A stretch of 42,291 bases of DNA from Thiomargarita sp. (GCA_020721005.1 DYNP01000020.1:1-42291); one strand, 5' to 3'; shown: positions 17,681 through 27,200, counted from the first letter of the stretch. The notes: generated from the sequence alone by a model not told the origin. A program made the numbers and translations.

Positions 17681-18949
17681 ATGAACACTTTGACTGTTAT
17701 CTTTCTACTGTTTTTAATCACCAGTATCGGTGTACAATTTTGGCTGCTCACTCGGCAAAAAAAATTTGTACAAACTCACCAACAAACCGTACCAATAGCC
17801 TTTGTCGAAAAAATAACTTTACATGACCATCAAACTGCAGCTGCTTATACCTTATCCAAGACCAATTTTGCCCAAAAAACGTTGATTATTGAAGCACTTA
17901 TCTTACTCATCTGGACTTTAGGGGGATTGTTAGATACCCTGAATCAATTTTGGCAAGCCCAACCCTGGCCACCCTTGTGGATTGAAGTTGCCACTTTACT
18001 CAGCGTCATCCTACTTTCTTCCCTATTTGACCTTCCGGCTAACCTATACAGCACCTTCCGCATTGAAGCCCAATTTGGTTTTAATCGCACCACCTTCCCC
18101 CTTTTTCTCACCGATTTATTTAAATCATTCGCCCTGTTACTGTTAATTGGGACTCCCTTAATTACTCTAATCCTATGGCTCATTGGTCCCCTCACCGAAC
18201 TGCCCCCATTTTGGTGGTTACAGGTATGGGGAATATGGATAGGATTTAGCCTACTTATGATGTGGATCTATCCCAATTTCATCGCCCCCTTATTCAACCA
18301 ATTCAAACCTTTAGAAAACGAAAATTTGAAAAATCGCATTGATAATTTATTACAACGCAATGGCTTCTCAAATCAAGGCATTTTTGTCATGGACGGCTCC
18401 AAACGTTCTGGACATGGCAATGCTTATTTCACCGGCTTAGGCAATCACAAACGCATTGTATTTTTTGACACCTTATTAGACACTTTAACCCCCGAGGAAA
18501 TTGAAGCAGTGTTGGCCCATGAAGTGGGGCATTTCAAACACCAACACATCAAAAAACGTCTTGTATTGGCAGGACTTATCACATTACTGGGACTGGCTTT
18601 GCTGGGATGGCTGATCGAACAATCTTGGTTTTATACCGGATTGGGAATTACCCAACCTTCCACTGCCACAGCTCTGATTCTATTCATGCTCATCGCTCCC
18701 ACTTTTACTTTTTTTCTTTCTCCTGTCATGGCTTGGCTATCTCGAACTCATGAATTTGAGGCTGATACATTTGCCGCCCAACAAACCGATGGCAAGGCTC
18801 TGATTCAGGCACTGGTCAAATTGTATAAGGAAAATGCCAATACTTTAACTCCTGACCCGTTGTATTCTGCCTTTTATGATTCTCATCCTCCAGCCCCCGT
18901 CAGAATTGCTCATCTGTCCAATATAAGCGGACTTAGTGAAACAACGTAA
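17681..18949 (+). CDS. M48 family (Ste24/CAAX-type) membrane zinc protease
   Basis: Ste24-like proteases are polytopic zinc metallopeptidases of the membrane. The 422-residue product has several hydrophobic helices in its N-terminal half (for example LTVIFLLFLITSIGVQFWLL, LIIEALILLIWTLGGLL, LLLLIGTPLITLILWL). It then shows KRSGHGNAYFTGLG and the zinc site LAHEVGHFKHQH (His280, Glu281, His284), two further helices, and HEFEADTFAAQ, which supplies the third ligand (Glu360). The C-terminal YSAFYDSHPPAPVRIAHL is typical of the family. I chose ATG 17681, with AAGG 9-12 bases upstream, over an in-frame GTG at 17633. It is 69 bases behind the kinase gene on the same strand and may share its transcript. 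Confidence 0.93.
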   Translation: MNTLTVIFLLFLITSIGVQFWLLTRQKKFVQTHQQTVPIAFVEKITLHDHQTAAAYTLSKTNFAQKTLIIEALILLIWTLGGLLDTLNQFWQAQPWPPLWIEVATLLSVILLSSLFDLPANLYSTFRIEAQFGFNRTTFPLFLTDLFKSFALLLLIGTPLITLILWLIGPLTELPPFWWLQVWGIWIGFSLLMMWIYPNFIAPLFNQFKPLENENLKNRIDNLLQRNGFSNQGIFVMDGSKRSGHGNAYFTGLGNHKRIVFFDTLLDTLTPEEIEAVLAHEVGHFKHQHIKKRLVLAGLITLLGLALLGWLIEQSWFYTGLGITQPSTATALILFMLIAPTFTFFLSPVMAWLSRTHEFEADTFAAQQTDGKALIQALVKLYKENANTLTPDPLYSAFYDSHPPAPVRIAHLSNISGLSETT

Positions 18950-19002
18950 CCTTTGAGGTTTAATCCCAATAGGATGATTCCTGTCGCCAACTTTCTTAAA
19001 GT

Positions 19003-19043
19003 AATATGGGGCGCAATACGCTCACGCTATTGCGCCCTATATT
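19003..19043 (+). terminator. Long hairpin after the M48 protease gene
   Basis: A 16-base stem (19003-19018 with 19028-19043, one G-T pair) surrounds the loop CGCTCACGC and lies 53 bases after the protease stop. The core GGCGCAATA/TATTGCGCC is GC-rich. No T-run follows, so it could also be a REP-like element. Confidence 0.6.
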
Positions 19044-19097
19044 AACTATATTAACTACAATATGCTTACCTTCTACAACAGCGTCATTTTATTTAAG

Positions 19098-19145
19098 ACG
19101 GACTGTTGAAACTCAACACCCCCCTGTTGAAATTCAACAGTCCGT
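19098..19145. repeat. Nested palindrome cluster
   Basis: ACGGACTGTTGAA (19098-19110) is inverted at 19133-19145. Within it, the two 15-base units at 19104-19118 and 19125-19139 are each themselves near-palindromic (TGTTGAA, one base, CTCAACA or TTCAACA) and flank a C6 run. The result is one large hairpin or two small ones. Confidence 0.7.
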
Positions 19146-19257
19146 TAGATTTCGACATTCTGAGCCATGATTAAGGAAAATCCTGATTATTTCTTTTTTC
19201 ATATTGTTATTTAGAATAACATATTTTTTACCTGGAATTGCCTATTTTACTAGACAA

Positions 19258-19285
19258 TTGCTCAATTAGTTAATATTGGTATAAT
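19258..19285 (+). promoter_or_regulatory. Candidate extended -10 promoter of the fibro-slime gene
   Basis: TATAAT (19280-19285) is a perfect -10 box preceded by TGG, which makes an extended -10. A weak -35, TTGCTC (19258-19263), lies 16 bases upstream. It would leave a leader of about 205 bases before ATG 19498. Confidence 0.5.
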
Positions 19286-19340
19286 TCTGGCGTCAAACAG
19301 CCATAGCCCCTTTTAATGATTTGAGGAAATTGAAGAGATA

Positions 19341-19436
19341 ATGTCCTTTGAAAAATTCATCCCCAAACTTTGGATGGGTAAAGGCCATTCAATTTTCTTC
19401 CCCTCACCCAAACAGTGGCAAAGAATTTGGCCTTGA
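19341..19436 (+). CDS. Small upstream ORF (31 codons) in the leader of the fibro-slime gene
   Basis: ATG 19341 opens a 31-residue frame ending TGA 19434-19436. It contains three Trp and five Phe and no known motif. A purine-rich GAAGAGATA lies directly upstream. It sits wholly between the candidate promoter and the AGGAGG of the main gene, so it could be a leader peptide or simply a chance frame. Confidence 0.3.
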   Translation: MSFEKFIPKLWMGKGHSIFFPSPKQWQRIWP

Positions 19437-19497
19437 AAATTTATTATTATTTCAAGCAATCAGTTTGCTCTCAATTAACAACTACAGGAGGTTGTTT

Positions 19498-22400
19498 ATG
19501 AAACATGCTCCCCAAAAACAGGTATTGCGTATAGCCATGTTAACAGTCTTGGGCGGGGCTTCTTTACTGGCTGATGCTGCTCCGGCTCCCAATGATACTT
19601 TGATTTTAGAAGGTATTATTCGCGATTTTTCAGGTTATACCACCGCCACCAAACATATTGATTTTGAAGCCTCGGTCAAATCTGGAAAAGGCTGTGTAGC
19701 CAACACCTTGGGACCCGATGGTAAACCCGTAGCCACCGATAAAGCATTGTCAGTGTGTGCCATTAATCGCCTACAAGATTGGCATGTCGGCAGTGATTCC
19801 GATCGGACTTTAGTCCATGCCATTGAATTGAAAAAAGGCAGTGATGGTCTATACACCTTTGACAGTGGCAGCAAAGGTTTTTTTCCCATTGATGGGAAAT
19901 TATTGGGCAATCAAGGCAAAACTCATAATTATCACTTCACTTATGAAATTCATACCCGGTTCATACACAAGAAAGACCTCACTTTCACCTTTACCGGTGA
20001 TGATGATGTGTGGGTATTTGTCGATGGCAAATTAGCCATTGATCTTGGCGGCATTCATACCAAGCAATCGGGCACTATTAAGTTGGACGATTGGAAACTG
20101 ACTGTAGGTCAAGAATATACTTTAGATATCTTCTTTGCGGAAAGACACACCACTGAGTCCAATTTCAAAATGCAAACTAATTTGCCTTTGACAGTGGTTG
20201 AGGAAACTGTGGGACCCGATGTTTGGGCAAAAGATCCAGCACCTGATCAAGGTGCAGAGCCCAACAGTGTCAGCAAAACATTGTGGGTCAGTCCTGATGT
20301 TTGGGTACGCAATCAATCCGATGCCCTTGAAAAACATCAGAATGTGCAAGCAGGTCAAGACAATTATGTCTATGTCAATGTTAGAAATCGCGGTGCCTTA
20401 CCTGCCAAAAATACTACGGTTGAAGTTTACCGAATGAATAAGGGAGCCGGACTGGGTAACGCTTGGCCCAAGGGTTGGGACTTGGTTGGCAGCACGGAAA
20501 TTTCTGAATTGCCTGCCGGAGCCACTCAAAAAACTGTGGTAAAATGGCCTAAAGAAAGCATTCCCAAACCAGGTCACTATTGCTTCTATGTGCGTTTGAT
20601 CAATGCCGAAGATCCTATTCCAGCCAACGCCAATACCAGCAATGCCTTGCAAAATACTCGTAACAGCAATAACATTGTGTGGCGCAACTTTGACGTGGTC
20701 AATTTGTTGACTCAAGCCAGCACCAAATTTGAAGTGGGAGTCCAAAATCCCAAACCCACGCCTGCCAATGTCAATATTATTCTCACTGAGCCTGAGCAAA
20801 TGTTGCCCAATGATGGCGCCAGAGTGATTGTTGATTTAGGACCCTTGTATACAGTTTGGTTGGCCAATGGCGGTCAAGGTCAAAATATTAAGCCGTTGAC
20901 TGGCACGGAAGTGGAAATTTTAACTTCAGATGCCAAGATCATTGGTATTCCCATGGGACCAGAGGAAGAGGTGCAAGTCAGCGTTCGTGTAGAAGCCACA
21001 GAGCCCATGCCTGTTGCGGGCACTTCTAAAGAATATCATTTCAGTATGCAGGAAGAAGTGGATGGGGAATTGATTGGCGGTGTGGATTTCCTGGTACAAG
21101 CTCGGGCTTTGGATACGGATACTGATGGCGATGGAATTCCGGATGTTGAGGATGAGGATGATGATGGAGATGATATTCCCGATGCTTGGGAAGTTGAGAA
21201 CGGTCTCAATCCTTTAGATTCTCAAGATGCTGAGTTGGATCCCGATAAAGATGGGACCAGTAACCTGGATGAGCATCGCAATCAAACCAATCCTCAAGAT
21301 GCCCAAAGTGTGCCCAAGGTCGATGTGTGGGTGTCCGATCCTGCTCCAGATAAGGGGGTTGAGCCCAATACTGTCAGCAGTAATATTTGGACCAGTCCCG
21401 ATGTGTGGATTCGCAATCAAGATGACAAAGCTTTGCAACATCAAAATGTTAAGCAGGGACAAGATAATTTTGTCAATGTGCGGGTTCGTAACCGGGGTAA
21501 TTTGATCGCCAAAGATACCAAAGTTGAAATTTATTATATCAAGGCCAGTTTGGGTCGCGCTTGGCCTAAGGATTGGACTCCAGTGGGCAGTGTCATGCTG
21601 GACAGTTTGGAGCCAGGTAAGCAGAGTATTGTTACGATCCCATGGAATAAGGGTAAGGTCCCAGGACCAGGTCATTATTGCTTTTATGTGAAATTGGTTA
21701 ATGCCCAAGATCCTTTGTTTGCTACAGAGACTGCCAATGCTCAAACTAACACGTTTAAGAATAACAATATTGCCTGGCGGAATTTTGATATTGTCGGTCT
21801 CACTACTAAAGTGGTTGATAAATTCGAAGTAACCGCACAAAATCCCAATCCCACTCCAAGCAAGATCGATCTGGTGTTTGAAGAGCCGGAACACATGTTG
21901 GACAATGCGGGTACCAAGGCTATTGTGGATTTGGGAGAGTTGTTTGAAGGTTGGCAGGCCAATGGGGCTCAAGGGGAAAATATCCAACCCATTGCTGGCA
22001 CTACACAGGTTGAATTGTTGTCCACTCCCGCCAAAATCATTGGCATTCCCATGGAGGGAGATCAGGAGGCGCCTTTGGAATTGATTTTACAGGCAACTCA
22101 ACCGATGCCGGTCCCTGGGACTGTTCAAGAATATCATTTTAGTATTCAAGAATATGTGGATGGGGAATTGGTGGGAGGTGTAGATTCTATCATCGAGACT
22201 CGGGCTTTGGACACTGACAGCGATGGGGATGGCGTCAAAGATGTTGACGATGATGATAATGACAACGATGAGATTCCTGACGTTTGGGAAATTGAGAATG
22301 GTATTAATCCATTGGATGCCAATGATGCCAATGAGGATGCGGGCAATGGCAGTACCTATTTGGAGAATTACGAGACTACCTTGAATTCTGGAACCACGGA

Positions 22401-23220
22401 TGGGACCGTAGTGGATCAGGAGAATGGAGAGGATGAAGATGGGTCTGATTTAGGTGATGGTACTACAGGTGGAGATGTTGTAACAGCTCTCAGTTTTACT
22501 GCAGTGCCCAACAAGAATGCTGCTGAATCTATTTGTACCATTGAATATCTGCAAGGCATGCCGATCAATTGGGGCACTCACCCACAATGGATCAACTTGA
22601 CTAAATCACTGACTTTCTATCAAGACATGGTTGGGAACTTGCCTGCCGCCAATCAAACTGTCCAGGTAAACATTACTTCCTTTGTGGCTCATCCTAAATT
22701 GCCCGATGAGGCTGCCTTACTGGGTGAAGAATCCGTATCATGCCCAGACAGTCGTCCCAATTGTGCAGAAGGTCAAGAGGCTGCTACTACTGATTTGAAA
22801 GAGTATACCACTGATGAAAATGGTGCTATTCAACTGGAATTCCAAGTGTGGTGGCCAGGTATTACCGCTGGCTATAAAGATGCCGCAGATTTGAAGGTCA
22901 ATGAGAATGGTCATTTAATTCCAGATTTTGCCGGTCGGGGCCAATATGTCGTGCAATCGACATATATTCTCAGCGCTTCCAATGCTCAAGGTCAGCCTTT
23001 ACGAGAAGTGACCAGTGGCCAAACCAGCTTGACTGGAGATCTTTATTGGACAGCTGTGATGGGTCATTGTGGAGGTCCCACTTTGGTACGTACCCCCTTG
23101 TTAGGAACTGGGGAAACATTATGGCAGTGCATTGAGGGCTGCCCAGTGGGTACTTATGCCATTGTACCATCCCCTGAAGTTTTAGATCTGGGTCAATCAG
23201 GAATTAAATTGCTCCCATAG
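19498..23220 (+). CDS. Secreted fibro-slime domain protein with two internal repeats and TSP3 calcium-binding repeats
   Basis: This 1240-residue protein is predicted to be extracellular or on the surface. ATG 19498 has AGGAGG 7 bases upstream and opens a signal peptide (about 1-27, ending LLADA before APAP). Residues 33-230 are a fibro-slime (PA14-like) domain with FTFTGDDDVWVFVDGKLAID near residue 165. Two long repeats follow, from about 241 and 608. Each starts DVW-x-x-DPAPD, has SPDVW(V/I)RNQ, GQDN(Y/F)V, VRNRG and PGHYCFYV, and ends in an Asp-rich thrombospondin type-3-like Ca-binding block (DTDTDGDGIPD near 540; DTDSDGDGVKD near 905). The last 240 residues form a distinct Cys-containing region (SICTIEYLQG, SCPDSRPNC, GHCGGP). 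A role in slime sheath or adhesion is inferred. Confidence 0.85.
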   Translation: MKHAPQKQVLRIAMLTVLGGASLLADAAPAPNDTLILEGIIRDFSGYTTATKHIDFEASVKSGKGCVANTLGPDGKPVATDKALSVCAINRLQDWHVGSDSDRTLVHAIELKKGSDGLYTFDSGSKGFFPIDGKLLGNQGKTHNYHFTYEIHTRFIHKKDLTFTFTGDDDVWVFVDGKLAIDLGGIHTKQSGTIKLDDWKLTVGQEYTLDIFFAERHTTESNFKMQTNLPLTVVEETVGPDVWAKDPAPDQGAEPNSVSKTLWVSPDVWVRNQSDALEKHQNVQAGQDNYVYVNVRNRGALPAKNTTVEVYRMNKGAGLGNAWPKGWDLVGSTEISELPAGATQKTVVKWPKESIPKPGHYCFYVRLINAEDPIPANANTSNALQNTRNSNNIVWRNFDVVNLLTQASTKFEVGVQNPKPTPANVNIILTEPEQMLPNDGARVIVDLGPLYTVWLANGGQGQNIKPLTGTEVEILTSDAKIIGIPMGPEEEVQVSVRVEATEPMPVAGTSKEYHFSMQEEVDGELIGGVDFLVQARALDTDTDGDGIPDVEDEDDDGDDIPDAWEVENGLNPLDSQDAELDPDKDGTSNLDEHRNQTNPQDAQSVPKVDVWVSDPAPDKGVEPNTVSSNIWTSPDVWIRNQDDKALQHQNVKQGQDNFVNVRVRNRGNLIAKDTKVEIYYIKASLGRAWPKDWTPVGSVMLDSLEPGKQSIVTIPWNKGKVPGPGHYCFYVKLVNAQDPLFATETANAQTNTFKNNNIAWRNFDIVGLTTKVVDKFEVTAQNPNPTPSKIDLVFEEPEHMLDNAGTKAIVDLGELFEGWQANGAQGENIQPIAGTTQVELLSTPAKIIGIPMEGDQEAPLELILQATQPMPVPGTVQEYHFSIQEYVDGELVGGVDSIIETRALDTDSDGDGVKDVDDDDNDNDEIPDVWEIENGINPLDANDANEDAGNGSTYLENYETTLNSGTTDGTVVDQENGEDEDGSDLGDGTTGGDVVTALSFTAVPNKNAAESICTIEYLQGMPINWGTHPQWINLTKSLTFYQDMVGNLPAANQTVQVNITSFVAHPKLPDEAALLGEESVSCPDSRPNCAEGQEAATTDLKEYTTDENGAIQLEFQVWWPGITAGYKDAADLKVNENGHLIPDFAGRGQYVVQSTYILSASNAQGQPLREVTSGQTSLTGDLYWTAVMGHCGGPTLVRTPLLGTGETLWQCIEGCPVGTYAIVPSPEVLDLGQSGIKLLP

Positions 23221-23340
23221 GCACTTGGATCCAATAGATATTTGGGGTGAACTGATGATTATGAGACTGACCCCATTTTGAGCTAACCTCACCTTGTTTC
23301 ATGATTACAATTTTAACACTGGAATTAATGGAACAAGTTT

Positions 23341-23374
23341 AAGCCATCCTGTTTAAGCGGGATGGCTTTTTTTT
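23341..23374 (+). terminator. Rho-independent terminator of the fibro-slime gene
   Basis: AAGCCATCCTG (23341-23351) pairs with CGGGATGGCTT (23358-23368, one G-T pair) around TTTAAG and runs into T8. It is a strong intrinsic terminator 120 bases after the stop. The rest of the 313-base gap carries only the erpA promoter. Confidence 0.88.
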
Positions 23375-23465
23375 GGGTTCTCCATATTGTCTGCCAATCA
23401 CACATTGAAATGAACGTCCCTCCTGATTTTGGCAATCCACAACCAACTAAATTGGGTACTCACTC

Positions 23466-23493
23466 TTGAAATTTAAACGGAAGATTATATAAT
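23466..23493 (+). promoter_or_regulatory. Candidate sigma-70 promoter of erpA
   Basis: TTGAAA (23466-23471) and TATAAT (23488-23493) are separated by 16 bases and lie 40 bases before the erpA start. I see no clear IscR-type palindrome over it. Confidence 0.55.
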
Positions 23494-23533
23494 TGCCACT
23501 GACAACTATTTTATCACCCAAGGAGATACCCTC

Positions 23534-23893
23534 ATGAGCTTTGCCATCGCAGAAACTGTCCCTTCCCCACTGGTTTTCACCAACAGTGCGGCTCAAAAGG
23601 TTCAACAACTGATTCAAGAGGAAGACAACGCTGCTCTGATGTTAAGAGTGTTTGTGCAGGGCGGAGGATGCTCCGGCTTTCAATATGGCTTCACCTTTGA
23701 TGACAACATTCAAGACGGAGATACTGTTGTCGAGAACCAAGGCGTTAAATTGCTGATTGATCCCATGAGCTTTCAATACCTTGCTGGGGCAGAAATTGAT
23801 TATACTGAAGGTTTGGAAGGTGCTCATTTTGTCATCCGCAATCCCAACGCAGTGACCACATGCGGTTGCGGTTCTTCATTCTCTCCTGCCTGA
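23534..23893 (+). CDS. erpA: Iron-sulfur cluster insertion protein ErpA (A-type carrier)
   Basis: A-type carriers hand Fe-S clusters to apoproteins; in gammaproteobacteria ErpA is essential for isoprenoid-synthesis enzymes and respiratory complexes. The 119-residue protein has [36 protein letters not shown] (Cys46) and the C-terminal TTCGCGSSF (Cys110 and Cys112), the three conserved cluster ligands. The E-G-L-E-G-A-x-F-V-I-x-N-P-N block is closer to ErpA than to IscA. AAGGAGA is 7-13 bases before the ATG. It is monocistronic. Confidence 0.95.
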   Translation: MSFAIAETVPSPLVFTNSAAQKVQQLIQEEDNAALMLRVFVQGGGCSGFQYGFTFDDNIQDGDTVVENQGVKLLIDPMSFQYLAGAEIDYTEGLEGAHFVIRNPNAVTTCGCGSSFSPA

Positions 23894-24023
23894 TCTCAAT
23901 TTCCCACCCAATTTTCACGAGTAGTGAGCAGTCAACATAAAATAGGGGATTAACCCCCCCTGCCTCACAAGTCATTCACGATTGATGGGCTTCCTGTCGT
24001 CAGCCCATCCTACATGTGCTCTT

Positions 24024-24106
24024 CCCTCTTTACCAAGGAGAATAATCCTTTTCCCCTCCTTGCTAAGGAGAATAATCCTTCTCCCCTCTTTGGCAAGGAG
24101 GGGTAG
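24024..24106. repeat. Short tandem repeats, 30-base period
   Basis: Two full units and one partial unit share the core CAAGGAG or TAAGGAG followed by AATAATCCTT; AAGGAG ends at 24040, 24070 and 24100. Each unit is partly palindromic (CTCCTT and AAGGAG). The 252 bases between erpA and the convergent nuclease gene contain no other feature I can support. Confidence 0.7.
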
Positions 24107-24145
24107 GGGGAGGTCAGTCAATGTCAATCGACTGAAAATTCCCAA

Positions 24146-24679
24146 TCACTTCAAAGATATCTCCTTTGCATCAAAGAAAAAATCAGCCATCTTATTTTTC
24201 CTCACAAATTGCTCCAAATACTCCTTCTTAACCTGCTCTGCCCTCAAAATGCTCAGGGGAACAATGAACACTTCTTGAGGATCATCTGGATTTCCTCCCA
24301 ACCCAATCACAATAAAGACCGGCACTTGCTTTTCTTGAGCAAATTCTGAATAACGTTGCAATTGCCCTTGTTTAGCCCATTCCAAATTGCCATTGTGATA
24401 ATTTTGGCGCCATTTACACTCCACCGCAAAGGTTTTAGTCACCTTTTTCAGTTTGAATTCAAACAGCAAATCAGGGTATTTATTGCTCTCCGGATAGACA
24501 CCGTCCACCTGTTTATCACTCCGCCATTCTTGCAGAGTAAAGTAACGTCGGTCGAATCTTTTTACCACCCATTGCTCAAACAAATCCCCTTTCTCCTTGT
24601 TTGACAAAACAGAATCCGTTGCCTCAGGTAGTGGAGACTTTCCAAACAACGCGGATATTATCTTTTGCAGTAATCCCAT
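24146..24679 (-). CDS. PD-(D/E)XK nuclease-like protein, function unknown
   Basis: The 177-residue protein has a short hydrophobic N-terminus (MGLLQKIISALFGK), KGDLFEQWVVKRFD, and a nuclease-like core in which YPDLLFEFKL is followed by TFAVECKWRQN, which fits the PD...(E)xK pattern of restriction-like nucleases (distantly NERD or Mrr-like). A hydrophobic strand, VPVFIVIGLGGNPDDPQEVFIV, follows. AAGGAG lies 8 bases before the ATG. It follows mraY on the minus strand where murD is usually found, so it may sit at the end of the same transcript. The substrate is unknown; the nuclease assignment rests on motif pattern alone. Confidence 0.7.
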   Translation of the reverse strand: MGLLQKIISALFGKSPLPEATDSVLSNKEKGDLFEQWVVKRFDRRYFTLQEWRSDKQVDGVYPESNKYPDLLFEFKLKKVTKTFAVECKWRQNYHNGNLEWAKQGQLQRYSEFAQEKQVPVFIVIGLGGNPDDPQEVFIVPLSILRAEQVKKEYLEQFVRKNKMADFFFDAKEISLK

Positions 24680-24717
24680 TCCATTTTCTCCTTAAATATC
24701 AAATAATTACCAATTGA

Positions 24718-25803
24718 TCAACGAATTTTAAGCGTGGCCAATCCGATCAGCACCAATACCACAGTGATGATCCAAAATCGCACGATGACCCGGGGCTCTG
24801 GCCAACCATTCAACTCAAAATGATGATGTAATGGGGCCATACGAAAAATTCGTCTACCGGTTAGTTTAAAAGAAGAGACCTGTAAAATAACTGAAATTGC
24901 TTCCATAACAAATACTCCACCCATGATCAATAACACCAACTCTTGTCTAACCATCACGGCAACAATTCCCAACGCAGCTCCCAAAGCCAAAGCGCCCACA
25001 TCGCCCATGAAAACTTGGGCTGGATAAGTGTTGAACCATAAAAATCCTAACCCAGCTCCCACAATAGCCCCAGAAAAAATGGTCAGTTCCCCGACTCCAG
25101 CGATATAGGGAATAGCCAAGTAATTGGCAAAATTAATGTGCCCAGTCAAGTAAGCAAAAAATCCCAACGCCCCAGCCACAAGCACGGTGGGCATAATGGC
25201 CAAACCATCCAGACCATCTGTGAGGTTGACCGCATTACTGGTCCCCACGATTACAAAATAAGTCAAGATAACAAATAGCCAAGCCGGCAAAATCCACATA
25301 ACATTTTTAAAAAACGGCACCACCAATTGAGTTTCCGTGGGAGATTGGGCCAACATAACCAACGTGATGGCTGCCCCCAATCCCACCAAAGATTGCCAAA
25401 AATATTTTTCTTTTGCCGGCATGCCCTTAGGATTGCGTAGCGCTACTTTTCGGTAATCGTCAATCCACCCAATGAGACCAAATAACAGGGTAACTATGAG
25501 GGCTATCCAAACAAAACGATTGGATAAATTACCCCATAGTAAAGTACTCACAGTGATGGCAATGAGAATCATAGAGCCGCCCATGGTTGGGGTCCCAGCC
25601 TTGGTTAAATGAGTTTTGGGACCATCTTCTCGAATACTTTGGCCAATTTGGTTAATGCTTAAACTTTTGATCATATAGGGACCTACGATAAGAGAAAGCA
25701 GCAGGGCGGTTAAAGTGCCGAGAATGGCTCTCAAAGTAAGATATTGAAACACATTAAAACCGGTATAAAATTGAGTCAGATACTCGCTGAGCCATAGTAA
25801 CAT
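24718..25803 (-). CDS. mraY: MraY, phospho-N-acetylmuramoyl-pentapeptide transferase
   Basis: MraY attaches the UDP-MurNAc-pentapeptide to undecaprenyl phosphate, making lipid I at the inner membrane. The 361-residue polytopic protein has [22 protein letters not shown] (the Asp-Asp pair), [30 protein letters not shown] and [14 protein letters not shown], the full set of family motifs. About ten hydrophobic helices are visible. It starts 20 bases after the murF stop and is clearly co-transcribed with it. Confidence 0.98.
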   Translation of the reverse strand: MLLWLSEYLTQFYTGFNVFQYLTLRAILGTLTALLLSLIVGPYMIKSLSINQIGQSIREDGPKTHLTKAGTPTMGGSMILIAITVSTLLWGNLSNRFVWIALIVTLLFGLIGWIDDYRKVALRNPKGMPAKEKYFWQSLVGLGAAITLVMLAQSPTETQLVVPFFKNVMWILPAWLFVILTYFVIVGTSNAVNLTDGLDGLAIMPTVLVAGALGFFAYLTGHINFANYLAIPYIAGVGELTIFSGAIVGAGLGFLWFNTYPAQVFMGDVGALALGAALGIVAVMVRQELVLLIMGGVFVMEAISVILQVSSFKLTGRRIFRMAPLHHHFELNGWPEPRVIVRFWIITVVLVLIGLATLKIR

Positions 25804-25823
25804 AATAAATTCATTGTTCCTTT

Positions 25824-27200
25824 TTATAAATGGTTGTCGACCCGTAATGCAGCCACTATTTTTTCCATCCGCATACCTCTTGAACCCTTGACTAAAATCG
25901 TGGTCCCAGCGACCAAGGCGGCTTGCAAGTGGGAAAGTAACTCTTCATGATTTTCAAAGTGATAAGCCCCTTCCCCAAAACTCTCCACTGCAGGATAAGT
26001 TTTAGTTCCCATAGCCCAAAGTTGAGTAATGCCTTGTGCCCGAGCCTGTTGTCCCGCCAGTTTGTGAAAATGATCGCTGTGGGGACCTAGCTCATTCATA
26101 TCACCAAGGACCAGATAACGAGGAGTGGGTATACTTCCCAATACTTTCAATGCTGCTTGCAAAGATCCGGGATTGGCATTGTAAGTATCATCGATCAAGT
26201 AAGTTTGATGGAGACCAGGATAAGGTTGTAAACGGCCCTTGACTGGCCGCATGTCCTGCAGTCCCTGTTGAATTGTAGGGAGTGGAATCTGACAGGCTAA
26301 GGCACAAGCTGCAGCGGCCAAGGCATTCATGACATTGTGGCGACCCAATAAGGGCAAAGTGACAGGGAGAGTGCCCACCGGAGTGTTCAATTCAAATTGG
26401 CTGTGCTCAGCAGTCAATTGGACAGCTTGGGCCCAAACATCCAAAGGTGATTGACAGTCAATTCCAAAATTGCAGAGATTCAACGCCAAAGTTTGAGATA
26501 AATTTGACAATTCCTGGTCCCAAACTGCAGCAAATTCATCGTCCCGATTAATGACAGCGGTGCCTTTGGCCAACAATCCCGTAAAAATTTCACCCTTGGC
26601 TTTAGCCACCCCCATCACGTCTTTAAAACCTTCTAAATGGGCAGGGGCACACTGAGTAATCACGGCCACTGTGGGCTGAGTAAGGTGAGACAAGGAAGCA
26701 ATTTCCCCCGAATGATTGGCACCCATTTCAATCACAGCAAACTGATGTTGGGCATTCAATTCAAATAGGGTTAAAGGTACTCCAATTTCGTTGTTGAAAT
26801 TGCCATGATTGGCTAATACTGGTCCTTGTAGAGCAAAAATAGTGCGCAGCATTTCTTTGGTAGAGGTTTTACCATTACTGCCAGTAACGGCCACAATGGG
26901 CAGTTTAAACCGTTGGCGCCAGAAATGTGCCAACATGCTCAAAGCATGCCGAGTGTCAGCCACTTGGAGCATGGGAAAATCGGTGGCCACCGGTCGTTCA
27001 ACCACCGCAGCCACTGCCCCTCGTTGTCGAGCTATCTCGACAAATTCATGCCCATCAAACCGCTGACCTTGCAGGGCAATAAACAAGTTACCGGGGGCTG
27101 TAGTTCGACTGTCAATGCTGCACCCGGTAAAGGTCAAGTCTCTACCAATCAGGCTGGCATTCAATACTTCGGTAAGATCTTTTAAGGATAATTCTATCAT
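25824..27200 (-). CDS. murF: MurF, UDP-MurNAc-tripeptide--D-Ala-D-Ala ligase
   Basis: MurF adds D-Ala-D-Ala to UDP-MurNAc-tripeptide. ATG 27200-27198 gives [15 protein letters not shown], the usual start, and a 458-residue protein. The frame is open to 27281 but the upstream residues are hydrophobic and not family-like. Motifs are [16 protein letters not shown], the ATP loop [58 protein letters not shown] and [12 protein letters not shown]. It is downstream of murE but separated from it by about 1 kb of duplicated and palindromic DNA, which could affect how much transcript reaches murF and mraY. Confidence 0.97.
   Translation of the reverse strand: MIELSLKDLTEVLNASLIGRDLTFTGCSIDSRTTAPGNLFIALQGQRFDGHEFVEIARQRGAVAAVVERPVATDFPMLQVADTRHALSMLAHFWRQRFKLPIVAVTGSNGKTSTKEMLRTIFALQGPVLANHGNFNNEIGVPLTLFELNAQHQFAVIEMGANHSGEIASLSHLTQPTVAVITQCAPAHLEGFKDVMGVAKAKGEIFTGLLAKGTAVINRDDEFAAVWDQELSNLSQTLALNLCNFGIDCQSPLDVWAQAVQLTAEHSQFELNTPVGTLPVTLPLLGRHNVMNALAAAACALACQIPLPTIQQGLQDMRPVKGRLQPYPGLHQTYLIDDTYNANPGSLQAALKVLGSIPTPRYLVLGDMNELGPHSDHFHKLAGQQARAQGITQLWAMGTKTYPAVESFGEGAYHFENHEELLSHLQAALVAGTTILVKGSRGMRMEKIVAALRVDNHL

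Noticed and set aside
21214-21987. 257-codon antisense frame within the fibro-slime gene
   Set aside because: It lies wholly inside a well-supported gene and shows no domain or start signal.
23982-24278. 98-codon plus-strand frame over the tandem repeats and the nuclease 3' end
   Set aside because: The first half is translated repeat (ILFPSLLRR, ILLPSLARR) and the second half is antisense to a better-supported gene.
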